Notes: generated by a model not told the origin, from the letters alone. Shown: positions 35,692 to 44,414, counted from the first letter of the stretch. The stretch is DNA of 64,000 nt from Gemmatimonadota bacterium (GCA_007125845.1 SLCK01000013.1:1-64000); one strand, 5' to 3'. A program made the numbers and translations.

Positions 35692-36374
35692 GGAGCGCCC
35701 GCAGCGATCTGTCCGCCTTGAAGCTCCAGCGTCCGATGCATGCGCGAGGCCACCTCCCGGGCATGCGTGACAGTGATGAGGGTGGTCTTCGCGAGTTCCA
35801 GGAGCTCGATCATCAGCTCCAGCATTCGGGCGCCGGTGTCCTCGTCCAGATTTCCGGTCGGCTCGTCCGCGAGCACGAGGGCGGGCTCATGGATCAGCGC
35901 CCTCGCGATCGCAACCCGCTGCTGCTCCCCTCCGGAGAGCCGCTCTGGCCAGGATCCGGCGCGATCGACCAACCCGACCGCGTCAAGGAGCTCTCGGCCG
36001 CGGGCCCGGTCCTTGCCAGTGAGCCGTCTTCGCAGTCCGAGTGGGAGGAGGACGTTCTCCTCCACCGTTAGCGTGGGGATCAGATTGTAGAACTGGAAGA
36101 CGAATCCGACGTTCTCGCCCCGGAAGATCGTGCGCTCGTGCTCGGTGAGCTCGGAGAGGCAGACCCCCATGACCTCGACCTCTCCGGAGTCCGGAGAGTC
36201 CAGCCCGCTAATGAGGTTGAGAAGGGTGGATTTGCCGCAGCCGGACGGACCCATGAGGGCCACGAGCTCACCGTCAGCCACCGATAGATCTATACCCCTC
36301 AGCACCGGGCGGACGTGATCGCCTTCCCGGTACTCCTTGGTCACTGCGGTGAGGCGGACCAGGGCACCCGACAT
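35688..36374 (-). CDS. ABC transporter ATP-binding protein, LolD/MacB type
   Basis: A 228-residue ATPase with Walker A GPSGCGKST (about 41-49), Q-loop in FVFQFYNLIPTLT, signature LSGGEQQRVAIARAL, Walker B LVLADEPTGNLDE and the H-loop THAREVAS. The E-x-D-H-V style N-terminus and FQFYNLIPTLTVEENV are typical of the LolD/MacB group paired with FtsX-like permeases. It is first in a three-gene unit with the permease and AttH-like protein. A 9-base gap separates it from greA upstream on the same strand, so greA may share the transcript. Confidence 0.92.
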   Translation of the reverse strand: MSGALVRLTAVTKEYREGDHVRPVLRGIDLSVADGELVALMGPSGCGKSTLLNLISGLDSPDSGEVEVMGVCLSELTEHERTIFRGENVGFVFQFYNLIPTLTVEENVLLPLGLRRRLTGKDRARGRELLDAVGLVDRAGSWPERLSGGEQQRVAIARALIHEPALVLADEPTGNLDEDTGARMLELMIELLELAKTTLITVTHAREVASRMHRTLELQGGQIAAGAP

Positions 36375-36383
36375 CCGTGGCGG

Positions 36384-36866
36384 CTAGCCGTCCAGCCCCA
36401 GCTGTTGGGGAAGGGTCACGAGATCCTTGACCTCGAAGGACCGTTCTCCGACGGGAAGCTGGATGGTCACGCTCTCGCCCTCTTTCGTGCCCAGCAATCC
36501 CTGCCCGATGGGTGAAGCCATCGACACGTGACCACCCTCGAGGTCCATGAAATCCCCGGCTACGAGGGTGAAGGTGAGCTCCTGCTCGTGCTCCAGGTCC
36601 TTCAGGGTGACGCGCGAACCAAAGCCGACCCGGTCCACGGGCATCTCCTTCACGTTGATCTTCGCGAGATCCGACATTCGCTGGGTGAGGTGCTCCATCC
36701 GGGCCCGGACGAACTCCTGGCGTTCGAGTGCGGACTTGTACTCCGCGTTCTCCCGCAGATCTCCCTGTTCGACTGCTGTGGAGATGCGCTCCGGGAGGAG
36801 CACGTTCAACTCGTGGCTGAGCGATTCGATCTCACTCTCGAGCTTCTGCCTGATTTCGTCCAGCAT
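36384..36866 (-). CDS. greA: Transcription elongation factor GreA
   Basis: 160 residues with the GreA layout: an N-terminal antiparallel coiled coil (about 1-75, with RISTAVEQGDLRENAEYKSA whose acidic tip residues enter the polymerase channel) and a C-terminal FKBP-like domain ending in SPIGQGLLGTKEGESV. GreA stimulates RNA polymerase to cleave backtracked transcripts. ATG 36866 gives the usual family length; upstream frame (to 36989) encodes no GreA sequence. A reverse-strand GATAAT at 36975-36970 could be the -10, with a weak -35, giving a leader of about 100 bases. Confidence 0.93.
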   Translation of the reverse strand: MLDEIRQKLESEIESLSHELNVLLPERISTAVEQGDLRENAEYKSALERQEFVRARMEHLTQRMSDLAKINVKEMPVDRVGFGSRVTLKDLEHEQELTFTLVAGDFMDLEGGHVSMASPIGQGLLGTKEGESVTIQLPVGERSFEVKDLVTLPQQLGLDG

Positions 36867-37035
36867 CGGTTTGCAAGTCCGTCTCGAAAGCGCCTCGGCG
36901 GCCCTCGCTCCCTGCAAGGAGGGGCACGACGTCACCGGAAGGCGTAGGAAAGGGGGAGGAACAACGACAATTATCAAACCTAGCAGCACCGCGGTAACTA
37001 GGGGAAGGGATGGCCAGGACTCCGGCCGGCCAACC

Positions 37036-37064
37036 TTGACCCACGATGCGGCATAGATGATACT
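37036..37064 (+). promoter_or_regulatory. Sigma70 promoter of the merC-type gene
   Basis: TTGACC (37036-37041), exactly 17 bases, then GATACT (37059-37064): a good forward promoter, start near 37071, leader about 80 bases to the ATG at 37150. Confidence 0.65.
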
Positions 37065-37078
37065 TGTTTATCGTTATC
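37059..37078. promoter_or_regulatory. Fur/Zur-like operator overlapping the merC promoter -10
   Basis: Read on the reverse strand, the site begins GATAACGATAAACAAGTATC, close to the classical GATAATGATAATC Fur/Zur box (its first half matches 10 of 11). It covers the -10 hexamer of the promoter just described, the usual position for repression. The gene for a Fur-family protein lies 0.7 kb downstream, so autoregulation by that protein with zinc or iron is a natural guess. Confidence 0.5.
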
Positions 37079-37149
37079 GGGGTGTCAAGCGATCCCGGAT
37101 CTCGCCGGATCCGCTTCTCCTCGCAAACTGACGAACGGATCCGATCCGA

Positions 37150-37608
37150 ATGCTCACGCGCTTCTTCCAACATCCATGGGGATGGACCAGCGCAGCTCCC
37201 CTGCTGTGTGCGGTTCACTGTCTCCTGACCCCGGTCCTCATCTTCACCGTTCCGGTGCTTGCCGTGAGCTCCACCCTGGAGTGGTCCTTTCTCATGCTCA
37301 CCGCCGTCCTGGCTGTGCCGGCCCTGATCTCGGGACTTCGGACCCACGGTGAGGCGAAGGTGGTTGGACCGATCGTGCTCGGACTTCTCCTGTGGGCGGC
37401 TTCCCTTCTCCACGTCTTCCACCCGCTCAACGAGGAGGTCACCACCCTGCTCGCAGCGCTCATTACGGCCACGGGCTTGGTCTGGAACTCCCGCCTCCAC
37501 TGCGCCACGGGGCAAGAGTCGTGCACGGCATGCGAAGAGGGTCAGGCATGGGAGGAGGCCGCCGGGAGTGGGCCGGCCGTCGAGTCCCCTCTGCGGACGG
37601 GTTCCTAG
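37150..37608 (+). CDS. MerC-domain membrane protein
   Basis: A 152-residue inner-membrane protein with four hydrophobic segments. The first helix carries LLCAVHCLLTP with Cys20 and Cys24, the metal-thiol pair of MerC, known for mercury uptake but also present in homologues linked to other metals. The C-terminal tail adds LHCATGQESCTACEE, three more cysteines, so a soft-metal ligand site is likely. It sits ahead of a Fur-family gene and behind a Fur/Zur-like box, which favours zinc or iron homeostasis over mercury resistance; no merA, merT or merR is present. Confidence 0.8.
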   Translation: MLTRFFQHPWGWTSAAPLLCAVHCLLTPVLIFTVPVLAVSSTLEWSFLMLTAVLAVPALISGLRTHGEAKVVGPIVLGLLLWAASLLHVFHPLNEEVTTLLAALITATGLVWNSRLHCATGQESCTACEEGQAWEEAAGSGPAVESPLRTGS

Positions 37609-37736
37609 CAGACGTTTCTCAGCGGTTGAACCGACCGCCTCGGCTCGATAGGGTAAGGAGTCGCGACGGGCGATGACCTCGCCCGCACAGGCGCGGCCGC
37701 ATCCACCCCCAATCCGATCCCTGACGAGCCGAATCG

Positions 37737-38108
37737 ATGTACCGGGAAACCCGACAACGGAAAGCGATCCGCCGCGCCCTCAAGGATGCCGGTCATCCGC
37801 TCAGCCCGAACGAGCTGCTCGAGGCCGCACGCGAACATGTGTCGAGCCTCGGCATAGCCACCGTGTACCGGAACCTCAAGTCGCTCCAGGAGGAGGGGAG
37901 GATCGTTCCCGTCGAGCTACCCGGCGAGCCTGCTCGTTACGAAGTGGCGGGGAAGGGTCACCACCACCACTTCCATTGCAGGCAGTGCGACAAGGTCTAC
38001 GAGGTGGACGGCTGCCCGGGGAACCTGGGCTCGGTTACCCCTCCGGGGTTCCATCTGGAGGACCACGAGTTCGTGCTCTACGGTCTCTGCGACCTCTGTG
38101 TGGCCTGA
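37737..38108 (+). CDS. Fur-family transcriptional regulator (Zur/Fur/PerR type)
   Basis: A 123-residue Fur-family repressor. The winged helix is residues 1-75, with SLGIATVYRNLKSLQEEG as recognition region; the dimerisation domain holds GHHHHFHCRQCDKVYEV and ends with LCDLC. The two CxxC pairs (CRQC and CDLC) form the structural zinc site, and the four-His run lies near the regulatory metal site. It is short for the family, lacking the N-terminal extension. Which metal it senses cannot be told from sequence; the adjacent MerC-type gene and box suggest Zn or Fe. Its 3' end overlaps convergent purK by 31 bases. Confidence 0.88.
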   Translation: MYRETRQRKAIRRALKDAGHPLSPNELLEAAREHVSSLGIATVYRNLKSLQEEGRIVPVELPGEPARYEVAGKGHHHHFHCRQCDKVYEVDGCPGNLGSVTPPGFHLEDHEFVLYGLCDLCVA

Positions 38109-39241
38109 CCTCCCTCCTCCCTCTCCTCTCCAAGTCCGATCTCGGAAAGCACGGCAGCGAGTCGCTGATCGACCTGCCCCGCGTCCGCGCCCGTGACATT
38201 CACGTGGCCCAGCTTCCTGCCCGGCCGTGGCGCCTTTCCATAGAGGTGAAGGTGGGTGCCGGGAAGGGCCAGGATCCGGGCCGGATCCGGCAGCTTGCCG
38301 ATCAGGTTCACCATCGCCGACGAACCCCTCGCTTCCGACTTGCCCAGGGGTAGATCGGCGATGGCGCGCAGGTGGTTCTCGAACTGGCTGCAGACCGCTC
38401 CATCCTGGGTCCAGTGACCTGAATTGTGGACGCGAGGAGCCACCTCGTTGACGAGGAGCCCATCGTCTGTCTCGAAGAACTCTACGGCCAGGGCCCCCAC
38501 GTATTCCTGGTCTTCGAGGATTCGAGTGACCAGGGCTTCGGCCTGGTCCTGGAGGTCGGCCGGGACAGCCTCTGCAGGCGCCCTGCTCAGGAGCAGGATG
38601 CCTCCTTCGTGGCGGTTCTCAATCAGAGGGTAGCACACGATACCTCCGGCCCGATCTCTCACCGCGATCAGGGACAGCTCCCTGCGGAAGGGAACGAAGG
38701 CCTCGAGAACCAGGGGGCGTCCTCCCAGCTCGGACCAGGCCGCGTCGAGCCCTCCGGGGCTCCGAATCACTCTCTGGCCCTTGCCGTCGTAGCCGAAGCG
38801 GCGGGTCTTCAGGACGGCTGGAACTCCGAGTCGGTTCAGGGCCTGGTCCAGCTCTCCGCGCTCGCGGACGGGGAGGTGGTCCGCCGTGGCGATGTCGAGT
38901 CGCCCGAGGGCCTCCTTCTCCCGGAGGCGGTCTTGTGTGAGGGCGAGTATCGACGGTGGGGGAAAGACGGGGATTTCATCCGTGAGTCGCTCCAGGGCAG
39001 CCGCCGGAACGTTCTCGAACTCGTACGTTGCGAGTTCCAGTCCCTTCCCGAAGGTCCTGAGGGAATCAGGGTCGTCGTAGTCGCCCCGGACGACCTCTCC
39101 CAGATCCCGTACCGGAGGATCCGGGCCGGGCTCCAGGAAACGGAACCGAAACCCGAGGGGGATGCCGGCCAGGGCGAGCATCCTCCCGAGCTGACCCCCA
39201 CCGAGAACGCCCACAAGGCGCGCGCCGGAAGGAGAGGTCAC
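38078..39241 (-). CDS. purK: 5-(carboxyamino)imidazole ribonucleotide synthase
   Basis: A 387-residue ATP-grasp enzyme. [17 protein letters not shown] at the N-terminus is the PurK signature, and [14 protein letters not shown] with [17 protein letters not shown] form the ATP and substrate sites. It converts AIR, ATP and bicarbonate to N5-CAIR in de novo purine synthesis. GTG start overlaps the purE stop by four bases (GTGA), so the pair is translated together. It overlaps the fur-family gene at the 3' end by 31 bases. Confidence 0.95.
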   Translation of the reverse strand: MTSPSGARLVGVLGGGQLGRMLALAGIPLGFRFRFLEPGPDPPVRDLGEVVRGDYDDPDSLRTFGKGLELATYEFENVPAAALERLTDEIPVFPPPSILALTQDRLREKEALGRLDIATADHLPVRERGELDQALNRLGVPAVLKTRRFGYDGKGQRVIRSPGGLDAAWSELGGRPLVLEAFVPFRRELSLIAVRDRAGGIVCYPLIENRHEGGILLLSRAPAEAVPADLQDQAEALVTRILEDQEYVGALAVEFFETDDGLLVNEVAPRVHNSGHWTQDGAVCSQFENHLRAIADLPLGKSEARGSSAMVNLIGKLPDPARILALPGTHLHLYGKAPRPGRKLGHVNVTGADAGQVDQRLAAVLSEIGLGEEREEGGQATQRSQRP

Positions 39242-39744
39242 GGAGAGGGCGGCGCCGATCGCGGGTCGGGGTCGGCGAGGACTGCCCGGGTCCGTGCGTC
39301 CCGGTAGCTTCGAAGGTTCTCTCGAATTCCGGGATCGGACGCTCCCAGGATCGAGGCGGCCAGGAGCGCCGCGTTCACGGCTCCGGCCCGCCCGATCGCC
39401 AACGATCCCACCGGCACGCCGGCCGGCATCTGCACGATGGAGAGGAGCGAGTCCAGGCCCTGGAGCGTGCGAGATTCGACCGGAACACCCAGGACGGGAA
39501 GGAGCGTCTTGCTCGCGACCATGCCCGGAAGGTGGGCGGCACCGCCCGCGCCGGCGATGATCACGGACAGCCCCCGCTGCTCAGCAGAGCCGGCATACTC
39601 GAAGAGGAGGTCCGGAGTTCGATGCGCGGACACCACGCGAACCTCGTGCGGAATCTCAAGCGCCTTGAGGATCTCCACCGACTGGGACATCGTGTCCCAG
39701 TCGGAGCGCGAGCCCATGATCACACCTACGAGTGGTTCAGCCAT
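39238..39744 (-). CDS. purE: N5-carboxyaminoimidazole ribonucleotide mutase
   Basis: 168 residues, the usual class I PurE size. It begins [14 protein letters not shown] and contains [28 protein letters not shown] and [12 protein letters not shown], all active-site loops with the catalytic His in SAHRT. It rearranges N5-CAIR from PurK into CAIR. ATG 39744 is supported by family length and GGATGG/GGGAGG upstream, although the latter abuts the start; an earlier ATG at 39795 would add 17 residues. Confidence 0.94.
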   Translation of the reverse strand: MAEPLVGVIMGSRSDWDTMSQSVEILKALEIPHEVRVVSAHRTPDLLFEYAGSAEQRGLSVIIAGAGGAAHLPGMVASKTLLPVLGVPVESRTLQGLDSLLSIVQMPAGVPVGSLAIGRAGAVNAALLAASILGASDPGIRENLRSYRDARTRAVLADPDPRSAPPSP

Positions 39745-39999
39745 CCTCCCATCCGGGAAGAGAAGTCTTTGATCGAGCGGCGCCGGTGAATTCATCAAGC
39801 GGGCGCGCACGGTGGTCTCCGAGCCTTCCGAAAGCTCCCATGGTGGCCCGGGCGACCTCGGTGGGTCAAGGGGCGTCGGCACGGCTCACCGGAGCGGAGT
39901 GCTCGAGAAACAATCGGCGGAAAGCCCGGTATGCTTCCCGGAGCTTCGCCCCTTCGCTCCGACCTCGCCGCTCCGGCCCCTTCCCGACACGAGCTTCCC

Positions 40000-42402
40000 A
40001 TGGCCGACTCGTCCGCCGATCCCGCCGTCCGCCACTCGGGTCCCCTTCCCTGGCCGGGAGACGACGACCGACTCACGCCCTTCCTCCCGCTGCTCTACGT
40101 GGCCTGGTCTGACGGAGTCTTGACCACCGCCGAGATGAAGAGGGTCAGGGAGGAGTTGGCGGCGACGCCGGAGCTTCCCGAAGATGCCCGCCGAGTGCTG
40201 GAGAGCTGGCTGCGTCCCGATCGACCTCCGTCTCCGGTCGAGCTCGCCCAACTCAGGGATCGGATTCGCCAGCTCGCCGGGAAGGTTTCGGAAGAGGAGC
40301 TCCGCTCGCTGCGGTCACTCGGAGTGGCTATGGCCCGGGCCAGAGGCCCGGAAGCGGGAGGATGGGCGAGCGCCGAGGGAATGCGCGTCCTGGAGGGTGT
40401 TGAGGAGGTACTCGGGGTGCTCGGCGGCGAGGCCGCGCGGGAGCTGGTCCCCGCCGTAGACGGAGGCGAACCGGAGCCCGGTCCGGCCGAGGCGACGGAG
40501 CGGGCCGAGGCGACCGAGCGGGCCGAGGCGCTGGGGCGTGCACTCGCCGGTGAACGTGAAGAGCTTCGCCGGAGGATCCTGGAGCTCCTGGGCGATCCGG
40601 AGGTGCGCGTTCCCGACGGCCTTCCCAGCGGCGAGGCCCGGGACCGGGTGCTGAGGGCCGTGACCCGTTTGGCGGAGGAGCATCTGGGCGGGCTGGCCTA
40701 TCCGGAGGAGTTCGATGGGAAGGGCGACGTGGCGTCGTCGCTGGTGGCCTTCGAGACCCTGGCCTTCGGTAACCTCTCGGTCCTCATCAAGTACGGCGTG
40801 CAATTCGGGCTCTTCGGCGGCAGCGTGTTGGGGCTCGGCACGGAGCGCCATCACCGGCGCTACCTGAGCGATGTGGCCACCATGAAGCTGCCCGGGATCT
40901 ACGCGATGACGGAGCGGAACCACGGCTCGAACGTTCGGGCGATCGAGACGCGGGCACGCTACCTGCCGGACAGCGGGGAATTCGAGATTCACACGCCGCA
41001 CCCGGGAGCTCGCAAGGACTGGCTCGGCAATGCGGCCCTGCACGGTCGGATGGCCACGGTGTTCGCGCAGCTCGAGGTAGGCGGGGAGGAGCACGGGGTG
41101 CACGCCCTCCTGGTGCCCGTCCGGGACGCCGAGGGCAACGTTCTGGAGGGGATCGAGGTGGAGGACTGCGGTGAGAAGGTGGGACTCCACGGAGTGGACA
41201 ATGGACGGCTCAGCTTCGACCGCGTCCGGGTGCCCCGTGTAAACCTCCTCGATCGATTCGGTACGGTCGACTCCGGGGGGGAGTACCGAAGCGAAGTCGC
41301 CTCACCCGGACGCAGATTCTTCAAGATGCTGAAGACTCTCGTCGCCGGGCGGATCTCCATCGCCGCCGCTTCGGTGTCGACGGCGAAGACCGGGCTCATC
41401 ATCGCGATCCGTTACAGTGATCGGCGCCGTCAGTTCGGGCCCTCCGGCCTTCCCGAGGTGCCTGTGCTCGACTACCTCCAGCAGCAGCGAGCCCTGCTGA
41501 TCCCGCTCTCCGCCACATACGCGTTGCACTTCTCGATCCAGGAGCTCGTGCGCGAGTACGGGAGCGGAGAGGGGCACGAGGGGAGCGCACGCGTGGATGT
41601 GCTCGCCGCGGGCCTCAAGGCGTACGCATCTCAGCACGCACAGGAGACGTTGCAGCACTGCCGGGAAGCGATGGGAGGGCGAGGCTATCTCGCGGAGAAT
41701 CGCCTCGGCTACCTGAGGGAGGACACCGACATCTTCACGACCTTCGAAGGCGCGAACGTCGTCCTCCTCCAGCTCGTTGCGAAGGGGCTACTCTCGGAAT
41801 ACCGGGACGAGATGGGCGATCTCCGATTCTGGGACATGGTGCGGGCCCTGGGGGAACGTGCCGGAGACGAGGTCACGCGCAGGAACCCGATCCGCAGTCG
41901 GAGGACGGCCGAGGAGCATCTCCGCGACCCGGAAGTGCATCTGGACGCCCTGCGCTTCCGCGACAAGAGGCTCCTGCAGACCGTGGCCCGCCGGCTCAAG
42001 GGGCGAATCGACGAGGGGGTCGACTCCTTCCAGGCCATGAACGAATGCCAGGATCATCTGGTCGCCCTGGCTCGTGCCCATGTCGAGTTGGTGGTGCTGG
42101 AGACCTTCCAGGCGGCCGTGACACGCGCCGGGGAAAGGGAGGGGGAGGAGGTCGCACGGCATCTCGAGTCGCTGTGCGCCCTCTTCGCCCTCTCCCGGCT
42201 GGAGAGGGATCGCGCCTGGTACCAGGAGGCGGGGTACATGGAGGGGGCACAGGCGAAGGCGATCCGGACTCTCGTGAACCGGATGTGCCGTGAACTGAGG
42301 CCGTCGGCGGTGGTCCTCGTGGATGCGTTCGGGATCCCGGACGACGTCCTGGCCGCACCCGATGGGCTCTCGGACCAGGGGGCTGATCGGCCGGGCGTCT
42401 GA
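40000..42402 (+). CDS. Acyl-CoA dehydrogenase/oxidase with N-terminal TerB-like domain
   Basis: An 800-residue protein, well over the usual 380-600. Residues 25-130 form a helical head with PLLYVAWSDGVLTTAEMKRVREEL, which looks like a TerB/DjlA-type domain. A linker (about 155-200) contains an 18-base tandem repeat coding AEATERAEATER (40489-40524). From about 210 the acyl-CoA dehydrogenase/oxidase fold follows: GIYAMTERNHGSNVRAIETRA for FAD/substrate binding, GRISIAAASVSTAKTGL, YSDRRRQFG, and the catalytic-base region REAMGGRGYLAENRLGYLREDTDIFTTFEGAN. It probably oxidises an acyl-CoA in the cytosol with FAD; chain length is unknown. No thiolase or hydratase is nearby. Confidence 0.8.
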   Translation: MADSSADPAVRHSGPLPWPGDDDRLTPFLPLLYVAWSDGVLTTAEMKRVREELAATPELPEDARRVLESWLRPDRPPSPVELAQLRDRIRQLAGKVSEEELRSLRSLGVAMARARGPEAGGWASAEGMRVLEGVEEVLGVLGGEAARELVPAVDGGEPEPGPAEATERAEATERAEALGRALAGEREELRRRILELLGDPEVRVPDGLPSGEARDRVLRAVTRLAEEHLGGLAYPEEFDGKGDVASSLVAFETLAFGNLSVLIKYGVQFGLFGGSVLGLGTERHHRRYLSDVATMKLPGIYAMTERNHGSNVRAIETRARYLPDSGEFEIHTPHPGARKDWLGNAALHGRMATVFAQLEVGGEEHGVHALLVPVRDAEGNVLEGIEVEDCGEKVGLHGVDNGRLSFDRVRVPRVNLLDRFGTVDSGGEYRSEVASPGRRFFKMLKTLVAGRISIAAASVSTAKTGLIIAIRYSDRRRQFGPSGLPEVPVLDYLQQQRALLIPLSATYALHFSIQELVREYGSGEGHEGSARVDVLAAGLKAYASQHAQETLQHCREAMGGRGYLAENRLGYLREDTDIFTTFEGANVVLLQLVAKGLLSEYRDEMGDLRFWDMVRALGERAGDEVTRRNPIRSRRTAEEHLRDPEVHLDALRFRDKRLLQTVARRLKGRIDEGVDSFQAMNECQDHLVALARAHVELVVLETFQAAVTRAGEREGEEVARHLESLCALFALSRLERDRAWYQEAGYMEGAQAKAIRTLVNRMCRELRPSAVVLVDAFGIPDDVLAAPDGLSDQGADRPGV

Positions 42403-42423
42403 GCCCTCAGCGACCCAGAGGTC

Positions 42424-43032
42424 TCAGCGACCTTGTCGAGAGTAGACCTGCGTGTAGCCGTCCGAAGTGAAGGCCAGCACGTCGTAGGGATCGACCCGGT
42501 CCCCCATCTCCATCCCGGGAGAGCCGATCGGCATCCCCGGCACGGCCAGGCCCTTCACCGGAGGGGCCTCCGCCAGGAACTCACGCACCACCTCTCCAGG
42601 AATATGACCTTCGAAGACGTAACCGTTTGCGATCGAAGTGTGACAGGAGGCGAGGTTGGGGCCGAGGCCGTACTCCTCCTTGACCTTGAACATGCGCGTG
42701 TTGTCGATGTAGTTGAGCTCGACGTCGAACCCGTACTCTTCGATGTGGGTGACCCACTCGACACAGCACCCGCACGTGGGTGTGAGGTAAACGATCATGG
42801 GGATCGGATCCGAATGCTCGATCGTGATCGGTTCCCCGGCGGCGTCCGGAGCGTTCTCGCGTCCGGCGAGGAGCTCGACGGAGCTCGGCAGCGGTTGCGC
42901 GGTGGCAGGGGTGGTTCCCGAGGAAGTGCCGTTCGAGAGGTACCAGACGACGGCGCTGGTCGCCACGAGCAGGACGAGCAGCCCGGAGCCCAGAAGGATG
43001 GTCTTGCGGTCGGACGGGGGGGTGTCACCCAT
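42424..43032 (-). CDS. DUF411 metal-binding protein, membrane-anchored
   Basis: A 202-residue protein: one N-terminal helix (about 11-31) as anchor or signal, then the DUF411 domain with YLTPTCGCCVEWVTHI (Cys87, Cys89, Cys90), a further Cys in LASCHTS, YVFEGHIPGEVVREFL and GLAVPGMPIGSPGMEMG. The Cys-rich site and Met-rich segment fit copper or another soft metal; homologues sit with copper-export genes. The fold is thioredoxin-like. ATG 43032 (GAGGCGAG upstream) is chosen over 43086. It is divergent from the barrel-protein gene across about 290 bases, suggesting a shared regulatory region. Confidence 0.8.
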   Translation of the reverse strand: MGDTPPSDRKTILLGSGLLVLLVATSAVVWYLSNGTSSGTTPATAQPLPSSVELLAGRENAPDAAGEPITIEHSDPIPMIVYLTPTCGCCVEWVTHIEEYGFDVELNYIDNTRMFKVKEEYGLGPNLASCHTSIANGYVFEGHIPGEVVREFLAEAPPVKGLAVPGMPIGSPGMEMGDRVDPYDVLAFTSDGYTQVYSRQGR

Positions 43033-43156
43033 GGAATTCTCGCCTCGGAAGGTGTCGGCGCGGGACGTCGGCCGGGCGCCGGTCACGACGCCATCCGACT
43101 GGTACGACCATCGGGGAGTGAGGTTCCCCGTCCGGGCCCGGCTGCGAGCGGCTTTT

Positions 43157-43197
43157 CCGAAACGAATGTTTCACTTTCGGGGCCCGGTCCGTAGATT
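43157..43197 (+). promoter_or_regulatory. Candidate promoter with inverted-repeat operator between DUF411 and barrel genes
   Basis: Forward TTTCAC (43169-43174), 17 bases, TAGATT (43192-43197). The -35 is overlapped by nested inverted repeats: GAAAC-GAAT-GTTTC (43159-43172) and CCGAAA/TTTCGG (43157-43162, 43175-43180). This is the arrangement of a repressor site. The hexamers and repeats are seen; regulation is inference, and the two repeats could instead form an RNA hairpin only if transcription started upstream. Confidence 0.4.
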
Positions 43198-43326
43198 GAG
43201 GCCGGTGTTGCGGCGGTCGCGTCCGATCCCGCGCCCGGCGTACGGGCGTATCCGTCGCAAGTCGGGGGCCCGCGTACGGCGATTCGGGGGCCGACTCCCG
43301 CGGACGAATCACGAGGAGCGAATCCA

Positions 43327-44394
43327 ATGCAGTCTTGGCGTCTTGTCCCCGCGACGGTTGTGGCCCTGGGCATGGCCGCCGGGCCTCCACTCTCCGCTCA
43401 GCTTCCCCTCGACGACTGGAGCGAGCGTCCGGACGCCCGAGCTCCTTCCGGCCTTACTGAGGACGTCCTGCTCGCTCCGGGCAGCTACGAGGTGCGGTAC
43501 CGGGCGGATGTCATGCACTTCGACGGCGTCCTCGTCGGAACCGAGGAGATTCCGATCGAGTGGGTGACCACGGGATTCGAGCTCGACGGGCACTTCTTCC
43601 AGTGGGAAATGGCTCCCCTCACGATGACCCGCCAGCGTCACGAGCTCGAGTTCCGCGCGGGCATCCTGGACTGGTTGGGGGCTTCGCTGCGGGTACCGGT
43701 GCACCATACCGAGGGTGATTTCAGGACCCGCGATCATGACCCCGGAACGGCTTCGGACTTCGCCCTCGGAGACGTGGAGCTCCACGTGCTCTACGGGCTC
43801 CACGACGTGTGGCCCTACCGCGCCCACCTCACCGCGGGGCTTTCGATGCCGACGGGCCCGGTCGACCGAGGAGACCAGCTTCCGATCGCTCCCGCGGAGC
43901 AGCGCACCCTCCCCTACTCGATGCAGCCTGGAGACGGCACCTTCGCCCTCATTCCCGGGGCCGTCCTCGTGTCTGAGAATGCCGCGGGCACGGTGGGACT
44001 GCAGGCCACGGCCCGCATCCCGGTGGGGGAGAACGATCGGGGCTGGAGACGCGGACAAGAGGTCCGGGGGAACGTGTGGATGGCCTACCGCTTCAGCGAA
44101 TGGGTGAGCGGCTCGCTCCGTCTGAGCGGGACCAGGAGGAGCGCCGTGGAGGGGAGTGATCCGACGCTGGATCCGTGGAGCACTCCCATGGCCCACCCGG
44201 CCCTTCAGGCGGGCACCCGGGTGGATCTCCCGGTCGGACTGAACCTCTACTTCGCGGATGGGCCGCTCTACGGAAATCGTCTTTTCGCAGAGTTCGTGCT
44301 CCCGGTGTACCAGGATCTGGACGGTCCGCAGCTGAAGGCCCGGGCGGGGGTGTCTCTGGGATGGGCCGTGGCGTTCGGGCGCCCTTCACCCTGA
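43327..44394 (+). CDS. Exported beta-barrel protein of the phenol/metal transporter-like type
   Basis: A 355-residue outer-membrane protein: signal peptide (about 5-24, ending PPLSAQ), then repeated amphipathic strands (RHELEFRAGILDWLGASLRVP, YRAHLTAGLSMPTGP, LNLYFADGPLYG) resembling the PF13557 (phenol MetA degradation-type) transporter family. Its substrate is not evident. It is divergent from a DUF411 metal protein, a pairing that often occurs with copper genes; a role in metal or small-molecule passage is plausible, not shown. ATG start; the mature protein lacks further Cys. Confidence 0.6.
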   Translation: MQSWRLVPATVVALGMAAGPPLSAQLPLDDWSERPDARAPSGLTEDVLLAPGSYEVRYRADVMHFDGVLVGTEEIPIEWVTTGFELDGHFFQWEMAPLTMTRQRHELEFRAGILDWLGASLRVPVHHTEGDFRTRDHDPGTASDFALGDVELHVLYGLHDVWPYRAHLTAGLSMPTGPVDRGDQLPIAPAEQRTLPYSMQPGDGTFALIPGAVLVSENAAGTVGLQATARIPVGENDRGWRRGQEVRGNVWMAYRFSEWVSGSLRLSGTRRSAVEGSDPTLDPWSTPMAHPALQAGTRVDLPVGLNLYFADGPLYGNRLFAEFVLPVYQDLDGPQLKARAGVSLGWAVAFGRPSP

Positions 44395-44414
44395 GGACGG
44401 GACGAACCCCGTCC
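44395..44414. terminator. Hairpin between convergent barrel and tyrS genes
   Basis: GGACGGG (44395-44401) and CCCGTCC (44408-44414) form a perfect 7-bp stem with a 6-base loop beginning 1 base after the barrel stop and ending 4 bases before the tyrS stop. There is no U tract on either side, so it is at best a weak bidirectional terminator. Confidence 0.35.

Noticed and set aside
37150-37608. Mercury-resistance operon
   Set aside because: The MerC-type gene is alone: no merA, merT, merP or merR, and the promoter carries a Fur/Zur-like box.
40489-40524. Regulatory or phase-variable tandem repeat
   Set aside because: Two 18-base units (one mismatch) in frame would add or remove six residues without a frameshift; it is likely a neutral linker expansion.
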